From Pseudomonas cavernae (GTDB lineage: Bacteria; Pseudomonadota; Gammaproteobacteria; Pseudomonadales; Pseudomonadaceae), in NCBI RefSeq assembly GCF_003595175.1, contig NZ_CP032419.1, positions 2,418,001 to 2,482,000 of the forward strand: a stretch of 64,000 nucleotides of DNA, read 5' to 3'. The position numbers were made by a program, and so were the translations under genes. The first letter of the stretch is position 1. Every line of letters begins with the position of its first letter. Positions 20,219-29,974 of this stretch are shown one piece after another. Below the pieces are notes generated by a model. That model saw only the letters and a program-made list of their open reading frames with translations. It was not told the origin of the DNA and made no database searches.

Positions 20219-20668
20219 ATGAGTGATTCATTCAAAGCGGTAGGAGGGTGCCGCTGTGATACCAACCCCGTTCGCTACGAGTACACCGCCCGACCCGCCG
20301 AAGTGCATTACTGCCTGTGCACCGATTGCACCGACATCTGCGGCGGGGCCATGGCGATCATCGCCGTGGTCGACAAGCAGTCCTTCCGCATCACGGAGAA
20401 TGCGGACAAGTTGCGCACCTTTCACTCCAAATCCACCTGCCATCGGCACTTCTGCAGCGCATGCGGCTGCCATCTGTACGTGCACGTGGATTCCTTCGCT
20501 GATTTCGAGCTGGTGCACGTGCCGACCCTGGACCGCGACCAGGATGTGGGCGGCAAGCCCGACCGCTGGGTATTCGTGCGCTCCAAGCACCCCCTGCTGA
20601 CCCTGCCCGAGGATGGCTTGCCCCGGCATCAAGGCTGGGCCAATAGTGGTGAGCCGGTAGCGGCTTGA
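20219..20668 (+). CDS. GFA family (glutathione-dependent formaldehyde-activating-like) protein
   Basis: 149 residues with the GFA zinc-binding pattern: GGCRCD near residue 11, CLCTDC in the first third and CSACGCHLYV in the middle. The family includes S-hydroxymethylglutathione synthase-like proteins, but most members have no proven activity. ATG 20219 follows GAGGAGG. Standalone gene, no formaldehyde dehydrogenase nearby. Confidence 0.88.
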   Translation: MSDSFKAVGGCRCDTNPVRYEYTARPAEVHYCLCTDCTDICGGAMAIIAVVDKQSFRITENADKLRTFHSKSTCHRHFCSACGCHLYVHVDSFADFELVHVPTLDRDQDVGGKPDRWVFVRSKHPLLTLPEDGLPRHQGWANSGEPVAA

Positions 20669-21062
20669 CGAGTTATCCGCGACCGGCTTGTGGCTGGCGT
20701 ACTCCCGTAGCCGTACGCCAGCCGCAGGCGGACTGTTCGCTGCGCTTCTGAGTCCGCTCGAAGGTCGCGACTCAGCCCGTAAGGAATGCTCGAGAAACAA
20801 TGCACCGCGTGCTCCACAGCTTCAGCAGATCGCGATAACCCGCCAGCCATATAGGCATTGGTAGGATGGGTTGAGCGCAGCGATACCCATCCTACGGTTC
20901 TGCGTGGTCCGCTAGCGATCGCCAGCAAGCCACGCCGCGCCGGTTAAAGCACTCGCACCTGCAACGACCTAATGGCCATCATTGGCTCGATGAAAGGGTG
21001 GCAAGCGTTCACGCAGAATTCCTTCTCAATGGTGCTTACCCGGTCGGTACACAGGCGCCGCC
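20669..21062. other. Intergenic region with one hairpin repeat
   Basis: 394 bases between the GFA gene and the convergent NERD gene. Apart from the GTAGGATGGGT hairpin at 20861-20895 I see no gene, tRNA or clear promoter. Confidence 0.55.
20861..20895. repeat. GTAGGATGGGT hairpin repeat
   Basis: Perfect 11-bp stem GTAGGATGGGT / ACCCATCCTAC around an 13-base loop containing TGAGCGCAGCG. The same unit recurs at 29940, 31012, 33121, 33183, 35749 and 35791. Confidence 0.85.
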
Positions 21063-21833
21063 TCAAAGGCTTTGCATCACCCGGCATTTGGGGAAAGTCG
21101 AGCAACCCCAGAATTGCTGGCCGGCTTTGGGGCCGGATTTGATGCTACGGATGACCAGGGCGCTGCCGCATTTCGGGCAGTTGCGTTCGGCGTTGGGGTC
21201 GCTGCGCCGTTTGAGGTTTTGCACGTGCGCGCGGTGGGTGGCGAGTGTCGGGGCGAGGCGGCCGGTTTGCAGGGTGTGCAGCATCGCCTCGACCTCGGAG
21301 GCGCTGAAGACTGGCTGCTGGAAGGACTTGATGTAGCGGACAAAGCCGATGCCTTCGGTGACGTTCGCCGGCATCGGCGTCTTGAAGCTGCTGCCGCCGA
21401 CAAAGGTGATCACCGAGTGCAAGTGCTCGGGGGCGATGCTCAGCGCAGCCTCCAGTGCCTTGAGGTGCTTGAAGTTCTGCCGCAACGGGTTCTGGAACTT
21501 GAAGCTGCGCTTGTAGAGCTTCTGCGTCCACTGCGCCTGCTGCTCGTTGCCGAAGATCCAGCCGCTCATGTTCTTGGTCTCCAGCACGAACAGGCCGAAG
21601 GGCGAAATAAACACGTGGTCGATCTGCGTGCTGCCGTCCGGTGTGGTCAGGGTGACGTTGTGCAGGCGGCGATAGGTCTTCTGGTCCAGCATCCAGTGGG
21701 CGAACAGGCGCACCAGCAGCTCGCCGAGCTGGCCCTTGGCCCAGGGCGACTTGAGCAGGCCGATCAGCAGCATCAGCGGGATCAGCCAGCTGGCCGTGCT
21801 CCAGAGCTGCGCGATGATGGGGGTGAAGTCCAT
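21063..21833 (-). CDS. NERD-domain protein with C-terminal zinc ribbon
   Basis: 256 residues: an N-terminal membrane helix (about 12-25), a NERD (nuclease-related) domain with KGQLGELLVRLFAHWML, the QIDHVFISPFGLFVLETKNMSGWIFG core, and a topoisomerase-type zinc ribbon (Cys 219, 222, 244, 250). The D-x(n)-E-x-K pattern (IDHV...ETKN) resembles the restriction-endonuclease-like fold. Start 21833 follows AAGGAGA. NERD proteins are thought to process nucleic acid, but no physiological role is settled. Confidence 0.88.
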   Translation of the reverse strand: MDFTPIIAQLWSTASWLIPLMLLIGLLKSPWAKGQLGELLVRLFAHWMLDQKTYRRLHNVTLTTPDGSTQIDHVFISPFGLFVLETKNMSGWIFGNEQQAQWTQKLYKRSFKFQNPLRQNFKHLKALEAALSIAPEHLHSVITFVGGSSFKTPMPANVTEGIGFVRYIKSFQQPVFSASEVEAMLHTLQTGRLAPTLATHRAHVQNLKRRSDPNAERNCPKCGSALVIRSIKSGPKAGQQFWGCSTFPKCRVMQSL

Positions 21834-21946
21834 TTCCGAATCTCCTTGGTGATGGGGCGATGAGGCTGGAGCAGTGGGGTGGATGGTGCGCACGCCGCCG
21901 GCTAGCACCGAAAGGTCAGGGCCAGCACGGTATCTGAGGCGAGCGC

Positions 21947-21969
21947 TGTAGGAGCGAATTCATTCGCGA
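21947..21969 (+). repeat. Single TGTAGGAGCGAAT-type REP element
   Basis: One 23-base copy with GAATTCATTC core, on the plus strand upstream of the NERD gene. Confidence 0.8.
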
Positions 21970-22104
21970 TCAAGGCACACCACCGTGGCGCCCGTAAGCG
22001 TCCGTGCAGACAGGCTCAGCGGCATGGGACGACAGTAAACAAGCTGGCCAATTTTGGCCAGTTATGCGGAGCGCGCCCGGATCCAGACTCCGGCGTGGCC
22101 CTGG

Positions 22105-22162
22105 TCGCGAATGAATTCGCTCCTACAAGTGGGCACGCCTGTAGGAGCGAATTTATTCGCGA
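22105..22162. repeat. Inverted pair of REP elements at the aacS 3' end
   Basis: Copies at 22105-22127 (minus) and 22140-22162 (plus) in tail-to-tail orientation with a 12-base spacer. Placed just past the aacS stop codon, where such pairs commonly protect or end transcripts. Confidence 0.85.
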
Positions 22163-22172
22163 TTGGAGCAGC

Positions 22173-24128
<1,956 letters not shown>

Positions 24129-24156
24129 ATCGGAATTCCGTGCTTCGTGGTTCTTA

Positions 24157-24296
24157 GAACCTGTTTCGGATCTGCTGCGCGTCGGCGATACAGCGTTAAA
24201 AACCGCCTCAGAGTGCTCATTTACAACTCGTAAACTGCGCTTCTTCGGCTGTTTTTGCCTTGTCTCGCTCTAGCTCGCGAGATCCGAAACAGGTTC
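24157..24296. mobile_element. MITE-like element, 140 bp, perfect 17-bp terminal inverted repeats
   Basis: Left end GAACCTGTTTCGGATCT (24157-24173) and right end AGATCCGAAACAGGTTC (24280-24296) are exact inverses. TTA flanks both ends (24054-type duplication: 24154-24156 and 24297-24299), compatible with a 3-bp target duplication. There is no coding capacity. It lies directly upstream of the aacS start codon, so it may carry or displace aacS leader signals. Confidence 0.7.
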
Positions 24297-24301
24297 TTAT
24301 C

Positions 24302-24385
24302 GTAGGGTGGATGTCGCTTTTCACATCCACCGGTTTGTGGTGGAAAACGCTTCGCGGCTTTCTACGGGGTGGAAGGCCACCCTAC
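24302..24385. repeat. GTAGGGTGG-type composite hairpin repeat
   Basis: Begins GTAGGGTGGATG and ends CCACCCTAC, with internal inverted segments (GTGGATG/CATCCAC, GGTGGAAAACGCTTCGCGG). A close relative lies at 35664-35731 between liuA and liuB. Confidence 0.75.
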
Positions 24386-24404
24386 AGGCTCGTTCCAACA
24401 AGGC

Positions 24405-25175
24405 TCACTGCGCCAACCAGCCGCCGTCCACGTTCCAGGCGGCGCCACGCACCTGGCTGGAGGCCTCGCTGCAGAGGAACAGCACCAGTTCGCCGAGTTG
24501 CTCGGGGGTGACGAACTCGCGCGACGGCTGCTTCTCCGCCAGCAGGTCGTGACGCGCCTGCTCGACGCTGCCGGCGGCCTCGGCGCGGCTGTCGATCTGC
24601 TGCTGGACCAACGGGGTCAGCACCCAGCCGGGGCAGATGGCGTTGCAGGTGATGGCGCTCTGCGCGGTTTCCAGCGCCACCACCTTGGTCAGGCCGACGA
24701 CGCCGTGTTTGGCGGCCACGTAGGCGGCCTTCTGCGCCGAGGCGGCCAGGCCGTGCACCGAGGCGATATTGACGATCCGCCCCCAGCCGCGCCGGCGCAT
24801 GCCCGGCAGCGCCAGGCGGGTGGTGTGGAACACCGAGGACAGGTTGATGGCGATGATCGCGTCCCAGCGCTCGAGCGGGAATTCCTCGACCGGCGCGACG
24901 TGCTGGATGCCGGCGTTGTTGACCAGGATGTCGACGCCGCCGAATTCGCGTTGGGCGTAGGCGAGCATCTCGCCGATCTGTTCGGGGCTGGCCATGTCCG
25001 CCGGATGATGGCCGACCTTGCCGCCGTGCTTGGCGACGGCGGCGAGCGCGGCCTCGACCTCGCCGAAGCCGTTGAGCAGCACATCGGCGCCGGAAGCGGC
25101 CAGGCGCTCGGCGATGCCGAGGCCGATGCCGCTGGTGGAGCCGGTGACCAGTGCGGTCTTGCCTTTCAGATACAT
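24405..25175 (-). CDS. hbdH: 3-hydroxybutyrate dehydrogenase
   Basis: 256-residue classical SDR. NAD-binding GSTSGIGLGIAE is at about 12-23, NNAGIQHVAPVE in the middle, catalytic Ser in VNIASVHGLAAS and the YxxxK pair in AAYVAAKHG. The motif set and C-terminal region (PGWVLTPLVQQQID) match (R)-3-hydroxybutyrate dehydrogenase, which oxidises 3-hydroxybutyrate to acetoacetate. It lies between a GntP-family permease and acetoacetyl-CoA synthetase, which makes the assignment strong. Known as bdhA in P. aeruginosa. Confidence 0.94.
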   Translation of the reverse strand: MYLKGKTALVTGSTSGIGLGIAERLAASGADVLLNGFGEVEAALAAVAKHGGKVGHHPADMASPEQIGEMLAYAQREFGGVDILVNNAGIQHVAPVEEFPLERWDAIIAINLSSVFHTTRLALPGMRRRGWGRIVNIASVHGLAASAQKAAYVAAKHGVVGLTKVVALETAQSAITCNAICPGWVLTPLVQQQIDSRAEAAGSVEQARHDLLAEKQPSREFVTPEQLGELVLFLCSEASSQVRGAAWNVDGGWLAQ

Positions 25176-25233
25176 GGGGTTCTCCTGCGATTGCGTCGGG
25201 CCCGGCGAGCCAGGCCCTGTTGAGCCGGCGTGA

Positions 25234-26625
25234 TCAGACGATACCGGTAGCGTAGAAGGTGCCGATCACCACGAACACCGCCAGGGTCTTGATCAGGGTA
25301 ATGCCGAAGATGTCTTTGTAGGCTTCGCGGTGGGTCAGCCCGGTGACCGCCAGCAGGGTGATCACCGCGCCGTTGTGCGGCAGGGTGTCCATGCCGCCGC
25401 TGGCCATCGAGGCCACGCGGTGCAGCACCTCCAGCGGAATGCCGGCGTTGTTGGCGGCGGCGATGAAGTCGTTGGCCATGGCCGCCAGGGCGATGCTCAT
25501 GCCGCCCGACGCCGAGCCGGTGATGCCGGCCAGCAGGGTGACGGTGATCGCCTCGTTGACCAGCGGATTGGGGATGCTTTTCAGCGCGTCGGCCAGCACC
25601 AGGAAGCCGGGCAGCGAGGCGATCACCGCGCCGAAGCCGTATTCCGAGGCGGTGTTCATCGACGCCAGCAGCGAGCCGCCGACCGCGGTGCGGGTGCCTT
25701 CGGCCAGCTTGCCGCGGATGGCGCGGAATCCGCACACCAGCACCAGCAGGATGCCCAGCAGCAGTGCCGCCTGCACCGACCAGATGGCGGTCAGCTTGGC
25801 TACGTCGCTCTGCACCGGCGCGGCCATGCCGGCCAGCTGCAGGCTGTGGGCCTTGCCGTACAGCTCGGGAATCCAGCGGGTGAACATCAGGTTGGATACG
25901 CCGACCAGCACCAACGGCGCGATGGCCAGCCAGGGGTTGGGCAGGCTGATGTCGTCCGGGGTTTCCGGCTCGTTGCGCAGGTTGCTGCCATAGCCTTCAC
26001 CGCTGCGCCGGGCTTTGCCCAGCTGGCGCTGTAGGTAAAGCATGCCGACGCTGAACACGAACAGGGTGCCGATCAGCCCGAGCCAAGGGGCGGCCCAGGC
26101 GTTGGTGTTGAAGAACGCCGAGGGGATGATGTTCTGGATCTGCGGGGTGCCGGGCAGGGCGTCCATGGTGAAGCTGAATGCACCTAGGGCAATGGTGGCC
26201 GGGATCAGCCGCTTGGGGATATCGCTCTGGCGGAACATCTCGGCGGCGAACGGGTAGACCGCGAACACCACCACGAACAGCGACACGCCACCGTAGGTGA
26301 GCAGGGCGCAGACCAGCACGATCACCAGCATGGCCTGGCTGGTGCCGAGCAGGCGGATGGCCGCGGCGACGATGGCGCGCGAGAAGCCGGACAGCTCGAT
26401 CAGCTTGCCGAACACCGCGCCGAGCAGGAACACCGGGAAATACAACTTGATGAAACCGACCATCTTCTCCATGAACACGCCGGTGAAGGCCGGCGCCACG
26501 GCGGACGGGTCGGTGAGCAGCACGGCGCCGAGGGCGGCGATCGGGGCGAAGAGAATGACGCTGTAGCCGCGGTAGGCGGCGAGCATCAGCAGGGCGAGTG
26601 CCGCAAGGGCGATGACCACACTCAT
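25234..26625 (-). CDS. GntP-family permease, probable 3-hydroxybutyrate uptake
   Basis: 463-residue inner-membrane protein with about 12-13 hydrophobic helices and GntP-family sequences (SASGGMSIALAAM, GMDTLPHNGAVITLLAVTG). The GntP family imports gluconate and other hydroxy acids by proton symport. The position directly before hbdH (58 bases) indicates 3-hydroxybutyrate as substrate (inference supported by the equivalent P. aeruginosa locus as I remember it). Confidence 0.92.
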   Translation of the reverse strand: MSVVIALAALALLMLAAYRGYSVILFAPIAALGAVLLTDPSAVAPAFTGVFMEKMVGFIKLYFPVFLLGAVFGKLIELSGFSRAIVAAAIRLLGTSQAMLVIVLVCALLTYGGVSLFVVVFAVYPFAAEMFRQSDIPKRLIPATIALGAFSFTMDALPGTPQIQNIIPSAFFNTNAWAAPWLGLIGTLFVFSVGMLYLQRQLGKARRSGEGYGSNLRNEPETPDDISLPNPWLAIAPLVLVGVSNLMFTRWIPELYGKAHSLQLAGMAAPVQSDVAKLTAIWSVQAALLLGILLVLVCGFRAIRGKLAEGTRTAVGGSLLASMNTASEYGFGAVIASLPGFLVLADALKSIPNPLVNEAITVTLLAGITGSASGGMSIALAAMANDFIAAANNAGIPLEVLHRVASMASGGMDTLPHNGAVITLLAVTGLTHREAYKDIFGITLIKTLAVFVVIGTFYATGIV

Positions 26626-26776
26626 TGACTGGTCTCCTGGGGCTGCGTCGCGGCGAACGGTTCGCGCACGCGCAGCGATCTGTTGTTTGTCTGCGGCCTG
26701 GGCCGCCAGGTTTCATGGACTCGGGCCTATCACTTGCTCACGATCCCTTCTCCGGGCAGCGGACTTGCCGCTTTGC

Positions 26777-26802
26777 CCCCTCTCCCGTTTACGGGAGAGG
26801 GG
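26777..26802. repeat. CCCCTCTCCCGT palindrome
   Basis: CCCCTCTCCCGT-TT-ACGGGAGAGGGG, a perfect 12-bp stem with a two-base loop, in the gap between the porin stop and the permease start. A near-identical unit is at 43433-43457. Confidence 0.8.
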
Positions 26803-26829
26803 AGTCCCCCGGGATCGTGCATGCACTGC

Positions 26830-28107
26830 CTACCAGAGTGGCAGCGTGTAGCTGAGGATCAGCCGGTTCTCGTCGAGGTCGTTGCCGAAGTTGGCCCGTG
26901 TGGTCGCGTTGCGCCATTTCACGCCGAAATTCTTCAGCGGGCCGCTCTGTACCACATAGGCGATGTCCATATTGCGCTCCCACTCCTTGCCTTCGCCCTG
27001 GGCGGCGCCGCGATCGATGTCGTCACCGGACAGGTAGCGGGTCATGAAGGTCAGCCCGGGAATGCCGATGGCGGCAAAGTTGTAGTCATAGCGCAGCTGC
27101 CAGGATTTCTCATCCTTGTTGGCGAAGTCGCCGATCTGCACGAAGTTGACCAGGAAGGCATCGGTGCCGTTGATATAGGCGAAGCCGGTGTCGCCGCTCA
27201 TCGCCTGGTAGCCGGCGCCCAGCGCGTGGCCGCCAAGGCTGTAGGTGAACATGGCACCGAAGGCGTTGTTGTCGACGTTGCTGCTGTCGTCGTCGCCGGA
27301 GCGGCTGTAGCGCAGGTCGGTCTTCAGGGTCTGGCCTTCGGCGACCGGCAGCACATGCAGTAGGTTGAGGGTGTGCTGGCGATAGAAGCCGTCCAGACCG
27401 CCATAGTTGTAGGCGGTGGTGAGCCGGTCGTTCCACTTGTAGCTGGCGCCGGCGAAGTTGAACTGGTCGCTGGTGGTGCCGGGGCGGAAACTGATCTGTT
27501 TGGCGCCGTTGCCGGTGATGGTCATGTCCTCGCTGTCGGACGAGTCGCGCTGGCTGACCTGGCGCAGTTGCCCGGCATCGAGGGTCAGGCCGGCGAACTC
27601 GCTGGAGCTCAGGTGTGCGCCCTGGAAGGTCTGCGGCAGCAGGCGCGAATCATTGGCCAGCACGCTCGGCAGCTTGGGCAGCAGGGTGCCGAGCTTCAGC
27701 ACGCTCTGCGAGGCGCGCAGCTTGGCGGTCAGGCCCAGCTCGCTGTAGTCGTCCTGGGCGCGTTTGGGCGCTTCGCGGTCGCGCGGCAACAACCCCGAGC
27801 CGGCGCGATCGGGGCTGGAATCGAGTTTGACGCCGAGCAGGCCGAGAGCATCGACGCCGACGCCAATCGGCCCCTCGGTGTAGCCGGATTCGTAGCGCAG
27901 CAGGAAGCCCTGTGCCCATTCCTCGGCCTTGGCCTGGGAGGCGTTGTCCTGGCGGAAATCGCGGTTGAAGTAGAAGTTGCGCAGTTCCAGGCTGCCCTTG
28001 CTGTCGTCGAGAAAGGCGGCGTGGACGGAGGAAGCGAGGCCGGCGGTGGCGCCGAGGGTGGCGAGGGTGGCGAGGGCGAGGCCCCGGGTGAGCTGGGTGT
28101 GGCTCAT
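26830..28107 (-). CDS. OprD-family outer-membrane porin
   Basis: 425 residues with a signal peptide (cleavage near SSVHA-AFLDD, ~30) followed by SLELRNFYFNRDFR, the OprD N-terminal signature, and alternating amphipathic beta strands ending in LILSYTLPLW with a terminal aromatic. OprD porins are specific for small organic acids or basic amino acids. First gene of the 3-hydroxybutyrate operon, so it probably admits 3-hydroxybutyrate across the outer membrane. A sigma-54 promoter match and HbcR-type sites lie upstream. Confidence 0.94.
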   Translation of the reverse strand: MSHTQLTRGLALATLATLGATAGLASSVHAAFLDDSKGSLELRNFYFNRDFRQDNASQAKAEEWAQGFLLRYESGYTEGPIGVGVDALGLLGVKLDSSPDRAGSGLLPRDREAPKRAQDDYSELGLTAKLRASQSVLKLGTLLPKLPSVLANDSRLLPQTFQGAHLSSSEFAGLTLDAGQLRQVSQRDSSDSEDMTITGNGAKQISFRPGTTSDQFNFAGASYKWNDRLTTAYNYGGLDGFYRQHTLNLLHVLPVAEGQTLKTDLRYSRSGDDDSSNVDNNAFGAMFTYSLGGHALGAGYQAMSGDTGFAYINGTDAFLVNFVQIGDFANKDEKSWQLRYDYNFAAIGIPGLTFMTRYLSGDDIDRGAAQGEGKEWERNMDIAYVVQSGPLKNFGVKWRNATTRANFGNDLDENRLILSYTLPLW

Positions 28108-28190
28108 CTATGACTCCTGGCACGGCGACGTGGCGAACGGGGACGGTGCCGGAGCGTCCCGCTGGAGCATTCGCACAACGTGCAGCGATC

Positions 28191-28201
28191 TTGTTGTTAT
28201 T
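28191..28201 (-). promoter_or_regulatory. Hfq/Crc-type CA motif in the porin leader
   Basis: On the mRNA strand the sequence is AATAACAACAA, containing two overlapping exact matches to the AAYAAYAA motif bound by Hfq/Crc in Pseudomonas. It lies about 85 bases before the oprD start and inside the leader predicted from the sigma-54 promoter. Predicted role: catabolite repression of the operon. Confidence 0.45.
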
Positions 28202-28230
28202 CGGCTGCGGACAGGCCGCAGGAGTCCGAT

Positions 28231-28246
28231 AGCGGCTTTCGTGCCA
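28231..28246 (-). promoter_or_regulatory. Sigma-54 promoter for the porin/permease/hbdH operon
   Basis: Minus-strand TGGCACGAAAGCCGC: GG and GC dinucleotides are separated by exactly 10 bases, as at -24/-12 promoters, with a full TGGCAC. The start of transcription would be about 110 bases before the oprD ATG. Fits control by the sigma-54 activator encoded just upstream. Confidence 0.65.
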
Positions 28247-28308
28247 GATTTATAAGTGATTGATAATAAAGATATTTACCTGATTTTCCGGGGTTTACGC
28301 GAGTGAAA

Positions 28309-28402
28309 GTCTCCAGGCGGAGACAAACAGGCGGCAGCTCTACGGCGGAAACGTTGAGTTCTCGGGCTTCAGGAGCATGTCTCCGATTTGAGACGAGTCT
28401 CC
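28309..28402 (-). promoter_or_regulatory. Putative HbcR binding sites (upstream activating sequences)
   Basis: Inverted repeats GTCTCC-N4-GGAGAC (28309-28324) and GTCTC-N6-GAGAC (28379-28394), plus a half-site at 28397-28402. They sit 65-160 bases upstream of the sigma-54 promoter, the normal enhancer distance, and just downstream of the hbcR stop codon. Confidence 0.55.
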
Positions 28403-28405
28403 AAG

Positions 28406-29839
28406 TCAGGACGAAAACCCCAGCGCGGCCATCTTCTTGTACAGCGTCGAACGGCCGAGCCCCAGGCGCCGCGCGGCTTCGTTGACGTTGCCGGCATATT
28501 CGGCGAGGGCCTGGCCGATCAGCTCGCGCTCGAAGGCTTCGCGGGCGCTGTGGAAGTCCAGCGCTTGCTCCGGGCCGCGCCGGGAAACGCTGGTTTTGGT
28601 CGGGTTCGGCAGCGGCGTCAGCGTGCCGATCGCCGCACGCAGGGCCTCGGCACCGAGCAACGGTTCGTCGCTGAGCAGGGCGGCGCGCTCCAGCACGTTG
28701 CGCAGTTCGCGGATATTGCCCGGCCAGGCGTGGCTGGCGAGCAGGGCGAGGGCGCCGTCATCCAGTTCGTGGTGCTGATGGCCGGCGCCGAGGCGCAGTT
28801 CGTCGAGTATCGCCTCGCACAGGGCCGGCAGGTCGTCCAGTCGTTCGCGCAGCGGCGGCACCCGGAGCGGCAGGACGTTGAGGCGGTAGTAGAGGTCGGC
28901 ACGGAAGCTGCCCTTGCGCACGGCTGCCTCGAGGTCGATCGAGGTGGCGGCGATCAGGCGGATGTCGCTGCGGATCACCTGGTTGGAGCCGACCGGCTCG
29001 AACTCCTTCTCCTGCAACACGCGCAGCAGCTTGCTCTGCAGCGCCAGCGGCATGTCACCGATCTCATCGAGGAACAGCGTGCCGCCCTGGGCGATTTGCA
29101 GCTTGCCAGGCCGCGCCTTGCGCTCGGCGCCGGTGAACGCGCCCGGCGCGGTGCCGAAGAACTCCGCCTCCAGCAGGGCCTCGGGAATCGCCGCGCTGTT
29201 GACGCTGACGAACGGCTTGTTGGCCCGCGGCGAAGCGGCGTGGATGGCGTGGGCAAGCAGTTCCTTGCCGGTGCCGGTCTCGCCGAGCAGCAGCACCGGC
29301 GAATCGGTGGCCGCGCTGCGCCGCGCGCGGCGTTTCACTTCCAGGCTGGCGGCGCTGGTGCCGATGAAGTTGGAGAAGCTGTACTTGGCCTGGCGCGCCT
29401 GCAGCAGTGAGCGGGTCGAGGCCAGTTCGGCCTGCATGTTCTGGTAGCGGATCAGCAGCGGCGACAGCGAGCGCAGCTGGTCGAACAGGGCGAAACCGAT
29501 GGCGCCGATGATTTCGCCTTGGTCGTCTTGGATCGGCAGGCGCATCACCACCAGCGGGTCCTTGGGCGTGTCGAGCATGTCCAGCAGGATCGGTCGGCCC
29601 GTGCTCACTACTTCGCGCAGCAGGCTACCGGGAATCACGCTTTCGCAGGGTTTGCCGATGGCCTGTGCGGCGCTGTCCAGGCCAAAACGACGGGCATAGC
29701 GCTCGTTCATCCAGACGATCTTGGCATCGTGGTCGACGATGATGGTGCCTTCGCTGGATTGTTCGACGATCTCGAACAGCGAGCGAATCGCCAGCAGGCG
29801 CACGTGCTGGTAGTCCTTGAGGCTCTCGGCGTCTTTCAT
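28406..29839 (-). CDS. hbcR: Sigma-54-dependent activator of 3-hydroxybutyrate catabolism
   Basis: 477 residues: an N-terminal PAS domain (LFEIVEQSSEGTIIVDHDAKIVWMNERYARRFG), a central AAA+ domain with Walker A GETGTGKE, the GAFTGA motif and Walker [12 protein letters not shown], and a C-terminal Fis-type helix-turn-helix (NEAARRLGLGRSTLYKKM). It activates sigma-54 transcription, here most likely of the oprD-permease-hbdH operon, as for HbcR of P. aeruginosa. ATG 29839 (MKDAESLKDY) is chosen; the frame stays open to 29959 with a low-complexity prefix. Confidence 0.88.
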   Translation of the reverse strand: MKDAESLKDYQHVRLLAIRSLFEIVEQSSEGTIIVDHDAKIVWMNERYARRFGLDSAAQAIGKPCESVIPGSLLREVVSTGRPILLDMLDTPKDPLVVMRLPIQDDQGEIIGAIGFALFDQLRSLSPLLIRYQNMQAELASTRSLLQARQAKYSFSNFIGTSAASLEVKRRARRSAATDSPVLLLGETGTGKELLAHAIHAASPRANKPFVSVNSAAIPEALLEAEFFGTAPGAFTGAERKARPGKLQIAQGGTLFLDEIGDMPLALQSKLLRVLQEKEFEPVGSNQVIRSDIRLIAATSIDLEAAVRKGSFRADLYYRLNVLPLRVPPLRERLDDLPALCEAILDELRLGAGHQHHELDDGALALLASHAWPGNIRELRNVLERAALLSDEPLLGAEALRAAIGTLTPLPNPTKTSVSRRGPEQALDFHSAREAFERELIGQALAEYAGNVNEAARRLGLGRSTLYKKMAALGFSS

Positions 29840-29939
29840 GGGCAGTCTCGGCGGAGGGAAGGCGGCAAGCGTAGTCGGCTGGATTGCAGGGCCGTAAGGC
29901 AGGCTGGATTGAGCCAGGCGGGGGACCGCCGGCAGATCG

Positions 29940-29969
29940 ATGGGTATCGCTGCGCTCAACCCATCCTAC
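29940..29969 (-). repeat. GTAGGATGGGT hairpin repeat between hbcR and liuE
   Basis: ATGGGTATCGC...CAACCCATCCTAC, same family as 20861-20895, six bases from the liuE stop codon. It may act as the transcript end of the liu operon. Confidence 0.8.
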
Positions 29970-29974
29970 GGGAA

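Larger units (their letters stand above)
21834..22172. other. Repeat-rich intergenic region before aacS 3' end
   Basis: 339 bases between the NERD gene start and the aacS stop. It carries three TGTAGGAGCGAAT-type units (21947-21969, 22105-22127 inverted, 22140-22162); the last two form an inverted pair 10 bases before the aacS stop and may act as its 3' end. No gene seen. Confidence 0.6.

Noticed and set aside
19940..22162. Short palindromic repeats as a possible CRISPR array
   Set aside because: The units are few, alternately oriented and irregularly spaced, with no constant-length spacers and no cas genes.
26626..26829. Sigma-54 promoter directly upstream of the GntP-family permease
   Set aside because: GC- and GG-like pairs are present on the minus strand but none has the exact 10-base spacing; the permease is more likely read from the porin promoter.
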